Position numbers and translations under genes: made by a program. The notes under the pieces were generated by a model, which worked only from the letters and a program-made list of their open reading frames with translations, did not search any database and had not been told where the DNA came from. DNA of 64,000 nt from Scenedesmus sp. ARA3 (taxonomy: Eukaryota; Chlorophyta; Chlorophyceae; Sphaeropleales; Scenedesmaceae), in contig RWJK01001203.1 of NCBI GenBank assembly GCA_004335835.1, positions 53,228 through 117,227 on the forward strand, given 5' to 3'. Every line of letters begins with the position of its first letter. The stretch's first letter is position 1. Shown here in pieces: positions 1 to 10,021 of the stretch.

Positions 1-312
1 CTGGCAGTACCTAGCCCCTGCGGGGTTGGGGAGACCGCCTCCGTGTAACAAATGCAATGCAATACCAACTCCAAGAAGCCCCACCAGCTCCAACAACGGC
101 TCCAACAAAGAAATCTGATCATGGCAGCGTACCGCATGTCTTGAGAGTTGCAGCCTGTTTCAAGAGTTGCCTGTTGAGCAAGGGATAATCCTGCAGGTAT
201 GGCTGAAAATAGATCGTCTTTGACATCAACAACAACAACTGCTGCACAGTGCTGATGTGACCTACTGCAAACCTCTGCATCATGCATGGCACATGTACAG
301 CTGCAGCGCTGC
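1..312. other. No gene seen at left edge
   Basis: I see no coding region with family support here. The stretch lies downstream of the minus-strand F-box-like array. It has no long repeat and no clear TGTAA-type signal that I would assign to a gene. Confidence 0.4.
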
Positions 313-436
313 TCAAAACAGCTCTGCTGCTTCAACACCACCCAGCTGCCGCGCTGCATCCAACCTGCACAGCGCATTGACAGCGCTGCTGCTGTTGCAC
401 TGCACAGCGCTGCGCAGCTGGCCCAGTAGGGCCTTC
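313..436 (-). pseudogene. Relic of a fifth F-box-like repeat gene
   Basis: The minus strand encodes a short piece (about 40 residues, including LRSAVQCNSSSAVNALCRL) that matches an internal segment of the paralogues at 7.0-9.3 kb and 10.0-12.3 kb. At the DNA level, 336-436 is visibly close to about 7892-7990. Upstream of the piece the reading frame continues with unrelated residues, and the conserved segment ends at a stop after about 40 residues. It lies just 3' of the first complete array member, so it is most simply a truncated remnant of another tandem copy. It has no domain of its own, and I infer no function. Confidence 0.7.
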
Positions 437-524
437 ACAAGGCATTGCCATCTCACATAACGCACGATATGCAGCAACTCGCTCCACTTGATGTTTGCAG
501 AACCAATGAGCAGGCATGCACTGA

Positions 525-3264
525 TCATCCCAGCTTCAGCTGCTGCTTCAGCATGCTCAGCCACTCCTCACTAGCCCCAGCCACCCGTGCACGCTGCACA
601 AGTGCTGTAGCACCATCAGGGCCTAGGCAATCTACGACCAGCAGCCCACGCACCAGCACCTTCAGTGGCTGCTTCGGCAGCTGCTGCTGCACTGCCTGCT
701 GCATCAGCACATGCACAAGCTGCGGCCACTGCTTCAGTGCTGCCGCGCCCGGCAGCGCCAGCACTGCTCGCAGCACCTGCTGCTGCAGCTGCCACTGCTC
801 TTGCTGCTGCCCGTCCCGCTGCTGCTGCCACTGCTGCTGCGCAAGCACCAGCTGCAGCAGCTGCGCCACCAGCAACTCTGCTACGTGCTTGGCTGCAGGC
901 CGCTCACACAGGCTGCACACTGCTGCCATATCTCCTAGCTGCACTGCTGTTGCTGCCAGCCTAGCGACCACCGCTGCCTCCCATTGCCTGCGCTCCTCCT
1001 TCTGGAGTTTGGTGTTGCCACGGCCGTCACGAAACATGCGTGCAGTACGCTCCACTGAACTCTAGCAGGGCCTGAAACACAGGCGAGCTGTAGCCCGACT
1101 GTATTAGCGTCTCCTGTAGAGCCTGCTCGGTTGCTGGCCCAGGCAGGTTTTGAAGATGCACACGTAGCGTCCACTGCCCTGTCACACTGCTGCTCCTGCT
1201 GTGAATGCTGCTATCAAACAGCAGGCCCTTAGCTGCCGCCAGCTGCAGCAGCTGGTGCGCATTGCTCGCTGCTTGAAGGTAGCCGCGCAGCGGCACGTCC
1301 AGCATCTCCACGATTGCTTGCACAGCCGCTGCGTGGTCGCACTGCAGCGCCTGCAGCAGCACAGCCACTGCCTGGTCTGGCGGCAGCTCCGCTGCAGCCC
1401 TGCACTTGCATAACGCGCTGATGACTTTGCCGCTTGCGCTCTGCTGAATAGCCAAGTGCAGCAAACCGAGCAGCTCCTGCACAGGCAGCAGCTCTGACAC
1501 TGCTGCAGTGCCACACACTGCCGGCACGCTGCTGCAGTGCTGCTGTATGGCTGCTTGCAGGAACGCTACCACGCCTGCAGTGTCCAGCACATGTGTGCGC
1601 TGCACCTGCAGCTCCTTCAGCTGCTGCTGCTCCAGGTGCCGCTGCTTCAGCTGCTGCTGACGCTCACGTTTGGGACCCCTCTCCAGGCATCGCAGCAGCG
1701 CAGTTGCTGTGGCTTCCTGCTGCCGCTCACGTGCCAGTTGAACCATAGCAGCCACTGCAGTGGGGTCCATCTTCTCGGCTGCAAGCGTCTCGCACAGTGC
1801 TGCAACCGACACGGCATCCCCCCGCTGCATCAGCTGCTGCACCCAATCCTGCACTGCAGGACCAGGCAGCGCAGATCGCTGCGCTCTGTGCGCGAGCCAG
1901 GCGATGACTTCGGTGTTTCCCGTATCGACAGCTGCAGCAAGCAGGCGGCTCATGTGTGCCGCGGGTACGGTCATCGCGCTAGGCAGCCTGAACAATCTTT
2001 TTAAGGCCTGGCACTGGCCATGCTGCACAGCCAGGAGCATCAGCTCTACTGCCTGCTGCTTGTTGACCAGCTCTTTCGATGTGAAGGGCACGTTGCGGCC
2101 TACAGTGGCTGCTTGGCCATTGATGATCTGCTGCTGCATTGCATCGATGATCTCAGAGGCAGATGGGCTCCTCCAGTGCAGCACTGCCGCTGTAAGCTGC
2201 AGGAAGTGCATGTATCCACGCTGCAGTGCCAGATCCTGCAGGTGCTGCTTGGCTGCAGGTAGCAGCGACTGCAGGGCTGCCTGCTGCTCCTGCTGCCACT
2301 TCTTGATTGCTGCGTGGCGCTCTGGTGAGCCACCGGCATACCGGGCTGCTCCAGATAGCAGTGCACTTGCCAGGTCCTCCAAAGGTGACTGGTAAATGCC
2401 GTTGAATCGGCCAGACGACATGCTGAGGGCCACAAGCAGCAGGTCGCACAGAGCTTCGGGGGTCAGCTGCAGCGCAGCCAGCCGCTGCTGCAGCTGTGCC
2501 GCAGGTGCTGCCTCAGATGCATCGCTTGCCTGCACGCCAAAGTTCCCAGAGAACATCACTCCTGCAAGCGGCGGCCACTGGCCCTGTGCCAGATACTGCT
2601 GCAGCTGCCGCTGCAGCCGGCCTGCTTCCTTGCTGTGGACTATGTCAAAGCTGATGCTGAGTCCGCTTCCCGTTTCACATCCCTGGTAAACTGCTGCCTG
2701 CATCCACGCATGCAGGCCTTGAGTGCCGCTGCGCGCTGCTGCCACGAGCTGCGGGTACGTCGGCCTGATGCCTGCAATCACCAGCTCCTTGGCACACCGC
2801 AGGGGCACATCTGATATGCAGGCGAGCTGCTGTACTATGGCTGGCCCTGCTGCTGCTACTGCTGCTGGCCCAGCTGTGTGGAGCAGCCACTGGAAGCCCT
2901 GCAATAGCACGTAGAGCAGCAGCACGCAGGTAGTTGGTGAGCTGCCGGGTTGATTGGACATGTGCTTGGTGCTGCAGCGAATAACACTGCATAGCGTGAG
3001 CCTTCGATGCTGGTGGTCCAGCAGCTGCATCAGCTGAAGCAGCAGCAAATGCATGGTCAGCTGGCAGCGCACCTGCAGGCACTGCTGCTGTTGTGGAGTG
3101 CATGCACAGGCCCTGACAGCAGGCGGCAGCAGCTGAGCTACGCTTTGTCGCGCGGCCTGGTTCGTCGCGGTCCTGAATAGTTTGCTACAGCTGCTGAGCC
3201 GAGCGAGAGAGGGCAGATCGCAATGGGGCGCACAAAGCGCCAGAACCTGGTGAACACGGTCCAT
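525..3264 (-). CDS. F-box-like helical-repeat protein, array member 1 (frameshifted 3' part)
   Basis: The ATG at 3264 opens an F-box-like N-terminus (MDRVHQVLALCAPHCDLPSL) followed by hundreds of residues of paired-helix repeats about 35 residues apart. These are rich in Leu/Ala/Gln and resemble degenerate ankyrin/HEAT-like units. F-box proteins usually recruit SCF ubiquitin-ligase targets; that role is inferred. The frame is open from 3264 to 1027 (745 codons). The paralogous C-terminal part (key motif AAVCSLCERPAAK) continues in another frame at 525-1055, so a net +1 shift lies near 1030-1060. It may be a sequencing error, or it may mean the protein ends early. A donor (CAG|GTGCGC, intron starting 3072) and an acceptor (TTGCAG|GGC, exon resuming 2898) match the intron needed in member 2. 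Here that 174-nt intron has no stop and is a multiple of 3, so it may be spliced or retained. Confidence 0.72.
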
Positions 3265-3639
3265 TGTGTCCGATTGTATGTTTTTTTGCCCTTAACAGCA
3301 TGTGTTTCATGTGTAATATCCCAGCACTGAGCAGGTACAACGGTGAGCATCGGGTTAGTTCAAATTTGAACTTGGTGGCATGACAACTTCCCTGCCATTC
3401 AGTCATGCCGGCCCTTTTTCCTGTGAATCGCGATGTGCTGTTGACACGGGTGCTCCTGCTGGTCATTTTGATAACCAGCTGGCCCCTACTAGTGGCCTGA
3501 GGCACAGCAGTACAGTTACGGTGTACCGGTACTGCCTGTTCAGCAAGAAGGGCTTCTGCCAATACAGTTGTATATAGAAAGTCAGTTTGTGCTTTGCCAC
3601 AATGTGTATTCAGATACCCATGCCGTCATGCCAGTGGCA
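3265..3639. other. Spacer and promoter of array member 1
   Basis: This spacer lies between members 1 and 2 of the array. It holds the perfect palindrome GTTCAAATTTGAAC at 3358-3371, 94 bp upstream of the member-1 ATG, then a TGGCATGAC-like stretch that is partly conserved upstream of member 2. I see no other gene. Confidence 0.45.
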
Positions 3640-6520
3640 TCAGCTGCACACAGCTGGCAGCAAGCTGACATAACACGGGGCACCCCTGGAAACACTGCCA
3701 AAATCACAAGTAAACCAACATCTGTATGCTTGCAGATCCGCTGTGCTTGATTGCAGCAGCAGTCCCTCCAGCGCCAGCTGCTGCTTCAACATGCTCAGCC
3801 ACTCCTCACTAGCTCCAGCCTCCACTGCGAGCTGCACTAGTGCTGCAGCATTACCAGGGCTCAAGCAGTCCACAGCATCCAACCAGAAAAACAGCGTTTT
3901 GAGCGGCTGCTTTGGCAGCAGCTGCCGCACTGCCTGCTGTATCAGCAAACGCACAGCAAGTGGCCACCGCTGCAGCGCTGCTGCACTTGGCAGCACAAGC
4001 ACTGCTTGAATTGCCCGCTGCTGCAGCTGCCACTGCTCCTGCTGCTGCCGTCCCCTCTGCTGCTGCCACCGCTGCTGCGCTAACACCCGATGCAGCAGCG
4101 GTACCACAGGCATATCTGACGTACGCTTCGCAGCAGGCCTCTCACACAGGCTGCACACAGCAGCCGCATCTCCCAGCTGCACTGCTGTTTCTGCCAGCCT
4201 CGTAACCACCTCTGCCTGCCACTGCCTGCGCTCCGCTGCTGTGACCTGGCCCGGACCCTGCAACGTGCACGCTTCGTGCTCAAAAAACCCTAGCAGGGCT
4301 TGGAACGCAGGTGAGCTGTAGCTTGACCTTGTCTGAATCAGCTGCCGCTGCAGTGCCTGCTCGACTGACGGCTGGGGCACATACAGCAGGCTAGCACGTA
4401 ATGTCAAGAGCCACTGCTGTGATGTGAACTTGCTGCTGCTGCTGCTGCTGCTGATCAGCAGGCCTTTCGCTGCTGCTAGCTGCAACAGCTCGTGACTGTT
4501 GCTAGCTGCTGCAAAGTGCCTCTGCATTGTCGCATCCTGCAGCGCCTCACACATCTCCTGCACAGCTATCATGTGGTCACACTGCAGCGCCTGCACCAGC
4601 GCAGCAACCACCTGATCTGATGCCAGCTCTGCAGCAGCCCTACACTTGCGCAAAGCACGGATAACTGCGCAGCTTGCTCCCACCTCAATAGCAAGCTGCA
4701 GCAAACCGGGCAGCGCTTGCGCAGGCAGCAGGTCTGACACTGCTTCAGTCTCACAAACTGCCGCCGTGCTGCCGAACTGCTGCATGATGGCTGCTTGCAG
4801 GAAAGCCACAACGCTTGCTGTGTCTAGCCCACTGAAGCCACGCGCGTGGGGCCACATGTGACTCTGCCACTCCTGCTGGTGCTCCTGCTGCTGCCGCCGC
4901 TTCTCGCGCCTGTACTTCTTGGCAAAACACAGCAGCAGTGGTGTTGCTGTGGCTTCCTGCTGCAACTCGACTGCCTGCTGAAACAGAGCGGCCACGGCGC
5001 GGGGGTCCATCCGTTCTTCAGCTGCCTGTCTCACACAGTGCCGTTACGGACTCTGCATCGCCGCGCTGCACCAGCTGCTGCAGCCATCCTCCCAGTTCAA
5101 AGCAAGACAGCAAAGACTGCCGCGCCCTGTGCGCTAGCCAGACGATCACTTCTGTGCTTCCCGCCTCAACCGCTGCAGAGGGCAGCGGGCCGACGTGTGC
5201 ACAGTGTACGGTCTTCGCGCTTGGCAGCCTGAACAATGCCTTCAAGGCCTGGCACTGGCCATGCTGCACAGCCAGATGCATCAGCTCTACTGCCTGCTGC
5301 TTGCTGACTAGCCCTGCGGAGATGAAGGGTACATTCGCCCGCAAGGTGGCGGCCTGGCCGTTGACAATCTGCTGCTGCATGGCTGCTATGACTTCAGCAG
5401 CAGATGGGCTGGGCCAGCGCAGCACTTGCGCTGCGGCCTTCACAAAGTGTATGTGCCCGCGCAGAAGCGCTAACTCCAGCAGCTGCTGCCTTGCGGCAGG
5501 CGGCAGCAACTTCAGCACTGCCTGCTGCTGCTGCTGCTGCCACTCCTTCAGTGCTGCGCGCTGCTCATCCGACCATCTGGTAAACCTGCTTGGCCCATAC
5601 AGCAGTGCATCGGCTAGGTTATCTAGAAGCTCCCGGAAGATGCGGTTGCATCTGCTGGGGGACATGCTGAGAGCCACAAGCAGCAGGTCATGGAGTGCTG
5701 CTAGAGTCTGCTGCATGCCTGCTAGCCGCTGCAGCAGCCCTGCCGCAGCTGCTGCATGTGCTGCTCGCCTGCACGCTGAGTTCTCCAGAGAACATCACTC
5801 CTGCAAGCGGCGACACTGGCCCTGTGCCAGATACTGCTGCAGCAGCTGCTGCTGCTGCAGTCGCCTTAGTTCATGGGCTTTTGCTATGCTGGATCTGATG
5901 CTGCTGCCATCTTGAGTTTCACACCCCATGTATGCTGCTGCCTGCACCCAAGCGTACAGGCCCTGGGCGCCGCTGCGCCCTGCTGCCAGAAGCTGCGGGT
6001 ATGTCGGGTTGATGCCTGCACTAACCAGCAGCCTGGCGCACTGCAGGGGCACATCTGATATGCAGGCCAGCTGCTGCACTGTGTCTGGCCCCACTGCTGC
6101 TATTGCTGCTCGCCCAGCTGTGTGGAGCAGCCACTGGAAGCCCTGCAGGAACAGTTGATACAGAATCTAGTGAGATGATGTTTTGCAGGGCTGCTTGCTG
6201 GGCAGCTGTTTGGTTCAGCTGAACCTTTCCCACTGCACATTGTCAGGCTTGCCTTTGGTTTCAGAACTGAGTTTCGTAGGGCTGCATGATTGAAAGCAGC
6301 TGTGTTGCATTGTCGCAAGGCAGCGCACCTGCAGGCACTGCTGCTGTTGTGGTGCACATGCGCAGTCCCTCACAGCAGGGGGCAGCAGCTGAGCTACGCT
6401 TTGTTGCACGGCCTGGTTGGTCGCAATCCTCAGAAAGCTGCTGCAGGTGCTTAGCCGACCGAGCGAGCGCAGATCGCACTGTGGAGCAGAAAGCGTCAGA
6501 ACCTGGTAAGGACGATCCAT
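3640..6520 (-). pseudogene. F-box-like helical-repeat gene, array member 2 (disrupted)
   Basis: This is the closest paralogue of member 1. Exon 1 (6329-6520) encodes the same 64-residue F-box-like start (MDRPYQVLTLSAPQCDLRSL). It is followed by a 186-nt GT-AG intron (6143-6328) and an exon resuming at 6142 with GFQWLLHTAG. Against member 1, the coding sequence has a 1-nt loss near 5812. A TGA at 5795-5797 follows, a net 5-nt loss around 5720-5770 restores the frame, and a net +1 shift near 5030 breaks it again. The last block runs open from 5034 to 3640, with a C-terminal tail longer than member 1's. Several independent frame breaks favour a decaying pseudogene over sequencing error. The repeats themselves remain recognisable throughout (for example LLLVALSMSPSRCNRIF). 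Confidence 0.75.
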
Positions 6521-7030
6521 GGCGTCTTAGGCAAGACGGAGGAAGATTTTTTCATATACAGGTGTAAGCTTCTCCTCGGGGCAAGTCCAACGGGTGAAGC
6601 AGTGTGCCTTTGCTGACAACCGGTCAGTTGAATTTGAAATGTGACAGCATGACAAACCGCCTTGCCGTTGAAGTCGCTGGCTGGCAGATCACAAGTTCTG
6701 AGCAACTTGTTTCATCCGTTGTGGCTGCTGCATCGGTACAGCTGCCACTGCTGATCAGCGCACTGACCTGCTGGCAAGCAGTGGCACAGCAGTACACTAA
6801 CAGATGTAGTGCCTTTTGAACTCGACAAGGGTTGAGAACCTGCGTTGGCATGTAAACACACTCTGCATTAGCTGAATGCAAGGGTTGGAGCACGCCTCCA
6901 CCCTACCAGCGCACCCTTCAGCAAAACGGTACAATGTCTACTCAAGTTCAAGTGTGCAACGTGCGGCAATACTCCGCTGACATGACAACAGCTGCTGCAA
7001 AACACTGTGTCGCAAACACCAAGCTCAAGG
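6521..7030. other. Spacer and promoter of array member 2
   Basis: A TATA-like run (ATATACA, about 6553-6560) lies about 35 bp upstream of the member-2 ATG. GTTGAATTTGAA at 6627-6638 corresponds to the palindromic motif upstream of member 1. The remainder, up to the stop of member 3 at 7031, shows no supportable gene. Confidence 0.4.
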
Positions 7031-9340
7031 TTATCGCTTGGCTGCCGGCTGCTTAGCACCTCGCAGGTGCCTCAGCTGTGCTGCTACTGCTGCAAACCAC
7101 GGGTGCCGCCCCATGTTCCCTGCCATCAAGCCCTTTGCTGTTGCCAGCCGCAGCAGCGCGCCCGCATTGCGTGCGGTTGCCAGCTGCGCAGCCGCTGGCA
7201 GGCCATCGCTGATTTTACTTGCTGCTGCGGTGTTGTCATGCTGCAGAGCGTGCAGCAGCAGCTCCACTGCTTGCTGCGGCTCCAGCTCCTGCAGGACTGG
7301 CATGGAGCAGAGCGCCTCAAACACCTGACAGTCCAGATAGCTCTCGTGACTGCCTCTCAGCCTAATGGCCATTTGCAGCAAGCTCACTGCTGCTGGGGTG
7401 TCCAGCAGCTGGCGCAGTACATCCAGCGTGGTGCAGCAGCACTGCTGCACTGCATTCGTCAGCAGCGCCAGCACGTGAGGGCTCCCCAGTAAGTCCCTCC
7501 ACTGCTGCTGCTGCTGTTGCTGCTGCTGCTTGTCGTCATTTCCTGTCTGATGTGTCTGAGCCTGCTGCTGCTGCTGGGCTGGCCGGGTTGCCGAATGGCG
7601 CCACTGGCAGCACTCCAGGTAGTGCAGCAGGTGAGCTGCTGTGGCGCACTGCTGATGCATCACAGCACCTTTGAACAGCCCCTCCAGCGCTGCCACATCC
7701 AGCTGCGACAATGCACCCATGCGGCACATCGCCTTCACAACTGCTGTGCTGTCCTGCTGCACTGCTGACTGCAGCAGGTCAAACATGCTGTCACTGGCTA
7801 TGGCGGTTGTCCGGAAGGTGTCAACCAGCACTTCAGCTGCCTCTGCATGGCCCAGCTGCAGCGCTGCTGCCAGCAGCTCTGCTGCTGGCACACCACCCAG
7901 CTGCTGCGCCGCTTTGAGCATGCACAGCGCATCAACAGTGCTGCTGCTGTTGCACTGCACAGCGCTGCGCAGCCAGCCCAGCAGTGCCTCTTCTGCAATG
8001 GCTGTTCTGCTGTAGGTCTTGGTCAGCACGTGCAGCGGGCCCCTGGTGACCCGCTGCTTGCTGCCCACTGATTTCCTAAGCGGCTGCGCAGGCTGCGGAC
8101 CGCCTCTGCTGCTGCTGATGATGCAGCTAGCAGCCAGCATTTGTGACACCGCAGCTGCCAGCACGCCTGTTACCTGCTCCGCACTGAGCTGCTTTGCTGC
8201 TCGCATGCGGCACAGCTGCTCTGTCACTTTCACGCTGTGCCCTGCTGTTGCCAGCAGCAGCTCTGCTACTGCCTCTCGCGCCATGTTTGACTCCCGGGCT
8301 GCATGCAGCTGGAACAGCCAGTCTACTGCACCTTCTGCATGCCCCTTGGCTGCTGCAATGATCAGCTCACGTATGTGCGCCGCGCTGAGTATGTCAGTTC
8401 TGCCGACCAGCACTCTGCGAGCTAGTAACTCGGACGCGCTGCTGAGGTGCTGTTTCGCAGCAGCTGTCAGTGCATCACCCCACATGCCCTCCTGGAGGTC
8501 AACTGTGGCATCATCTGCGCCCGCTGATAGCAGCTGCTGCAGCGTACAGAGCTCCTGGTGGGACGGGGTGTGTCTGACTGCCACCGTTATCAGCTCCTTG
8601 ACAGCTGCCACAGGGGAGTGAGCCAGCAGCGCACACTGCTGCCGGGCCCACTGCACCAACCCCTGATCGCGCTGTCCTGGCGGATGGGCTGGCTTATAAT
8701 CGAGCAGCTCGAGCAAGCGCCCAGCTTGCCGTGTGCTGAGGCCAACAAGCAGCACATCCATGAGCTCTGCCTGGTCAGGCTGCTCCTGGCACATGCGCTG
8801 CATGAGGCTGCCGTTGCTGCTGCTGCTGAGTAGCTGCCTGAGGTCCAGGTTGGACAGCAGGGTTGCTTCTGCAAGGGCTGTTGCGCCAGGCAGCAGCTTG
8901 TTGCGTGTCCTGCAAGCATCCAGCCATTGCCGAGTGCAGTGGCCGCAGCGTGCTGCTGCAACTACTTGCTGCCATGTTGGCAGCACGCCTGCTTCTACCA
9001 GAGCAGCTGTGCATTCTGGTAGAGCATGCCGGATGCTCAGCAACTGCTGCATAGCGTCTGGCCCCACGGTTGCTGCTGCAGCAGTGCGAAGCAGCCAGCG
9101 TAGTGTGTCTACGCTCTTGGTGAACTCGTCATTGCCACCTGTACCCTGAGTCCATTGATAGTACTTGGGAGTTATCGCACAGCATTTTGCTGCTGCCACC
9201 AGCAGCTGCTGGAAGTTCTGGCGCACTACAGATGTGCAGCGGGTCTTGATCAACCTGCTGGTTGCACTCAGTGCCAGGAGCGTGCGAGGATCACAGCAAT
9301 GTGATAAAACAATGTCAGCCACCTCACTGTACTCTGCCAT
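7031..9340 (-). CDS. F-box-like helical-repeat protein, array member 3 (intact)
   Basis: This is an uninterrupted 769-residue frame from the ATG at 9340 (MAEYSEVADIVLSHCCDPRT). I prefer this ATG because member 4 aligns from the same residue, although the frame stays open 33 codons further. An F-box-like N-terminus of about 50 residues leads into a long alpha-helical repeat region with units such as LLAAALQLGHAEAAEVL and LLQSAVQQDSTAVVKAMCRM about 35 residues apart. A poly-Gln linker (CTG tract about 7501-7530 on the plus strand) sits near residues 600-620. The C-terminus carries ATAKGLM, which recurs in every member. There is no intron, whereas members 1 and 2 have one after codon 64. An SCF-adaptor-like or protein-binding role is inferred from the architecture only. 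It is the only array member without a frame break. Confidence 0.75.
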   Translation of the reverse strand: MAEYSEVADIVLSHCCDPRTLLALSATSRLIKTRCTSVVRQNFQQLLVAAAKCCAITPKYYQWTQGTGGNDEFTKSVDTLRWLLRTAAAATVGPDAMQQLLSIRHALPECTAALVEAGVLPTWQQVVAAARCGHCTRQWLDACRTRNKLLPGATALAEATLLSNLDLRQLLSSSSNGSLMQRMCQEQPDQAELMDVLLVGLSTRQAGRLLELLDYKPAHPPGQRDQGLVQWARQQCALLAHSPVAAVKELITVAVRHTPSHQELCTLQQLLSAGADDATVDLQEGMWGDALTAAAKQHLSSASELLARRVLVGRTDILSAAHIRELIIAAAKGHAEGAVDWLFQLHAARESNMAREAVAELLLATAGHSVKVTEQLCRMRAAKQLSAEQVTGVLAAAVSQMLAASCIISSSRGGPQPAQPLRKSVGSKQRVTRGPLHVLTKTYSRTAIAEEALLGWLRSAVQCNSSSTVDALCMLKAAQQLGGVPAAELLAAALQLGHAEAAEVLVDTFRTTAIASDSMFDLLQSAVQQDSTAVVKAMCRMGALSQLDVAALEGLFKGAVMHQQCATAAHLLHYLECCQWRHSATRPAQQQQQAQTHQTGNDDKQQQQQQQQQWRDLLGSPHVLALLTNAVQQCCCTTLDVLRQLLDTPAAVSLLQMAIRLRGSHESYLDCQVFEALCSMPVLQELEPQQAVELLLHALQHDNTAAASKISDGLPAAAQLATARNAGALLRLATAKGLMAGNMGRHPWFAAVAAQLRHLRGAKQPAAKR

Positions 9341-10021
9341 GCCTGTTGTTGATTTCAACAGCGTGAAGTAGCCTGTGAACGAGGCAGACAACAGCAACAG
9401 CGGTTGGAATTTCCTGTGGCATCGACTTAAATATGTCATCGATGCTGCATACGTCTTTCAGGGAGCGGCCAGTCCATTGGTCGTCGACCAGTCGACCAGA
9501 GGTCGAACAATATGACAGATTTTGTGGATTTGTCCGTCAGGTGCTCAGCACTGCTGAGCAGTACTTCAGGCAGCACTTCTTGTTCTGTGCATCGCAGAGT
9601 GGACAATTTATCTGTTATCCTGACTTCACGGACAATAATACCGTGGCTGTTGTCGCAGCCTTCGCTTTCAGAACATGGAAGGTGCACAACACACAAAGTT
9701 CATCATGTGGAGTCCAGCCACATCTGTTTCTGGTGTAGCTGGTAAATGTAAGGTGGTGCTGCTGTAACAGCTGCCTACCCGTTTCAGACATGCAAACCCT
9801 TCTACACATTCCCCACCTGCCTGACAAATCCAACGCTGGTGCTGATAACAACAGCATCTGCAGGCATCCTACATGTGCTATAAATTGTGTGTTACACGAC
9901 GAAAACAGAGCCCCTTTTCGAGCCAATGACAGGCGCATTGGCCCAACTCCTGAATCCATCAGCTGGATTCATTGCCAGCTTGAGCTTACTGCGCGAATGC
10001 AGCGCTTGCCACTGCTGGGCT
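9341..10021. other. Spacer between array members 3 and 4
   Basis: This spacer holds the upstream region of member 3 (a GGAATTT...GTGGCATCGAC stretch near 9404-9424 that resembles the one upstream of member 1) and the 3' end of member 4. TTACA at 9892-9896 is a TGTAA-type poly(A) signal on the minus strand, about 126 nt downstream of the conserved member-4 stop. I see no gene. Confidence 0.4.
9892..9896 (-). terminator. TGTAA-type poly(A) signal of array member 4
   Basis: TTACA on the plus strand reads TGTAA on the coding strand, the chlorophyte polyadenylation motif. It lies about 126 nt downstream of the conserved 3' stop. Assignment is by position only. Confidence 0.4.

Noticed and set aside
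445..1065. 206-codon plus-strand frame
   Set aside because: It is antisense to the conserved C-terminal block of F-box-like member 1. The Ser/Cys-rich product is a repeat artefact.
4938..5915. 325-codon plus-strand frame
   Set aside because: It is antisense to F-box-like member 2. Its Cys/Ser/Ala-rich composition is what reversed GCA/GCT repeats give, and it shares no motif with other proteins.
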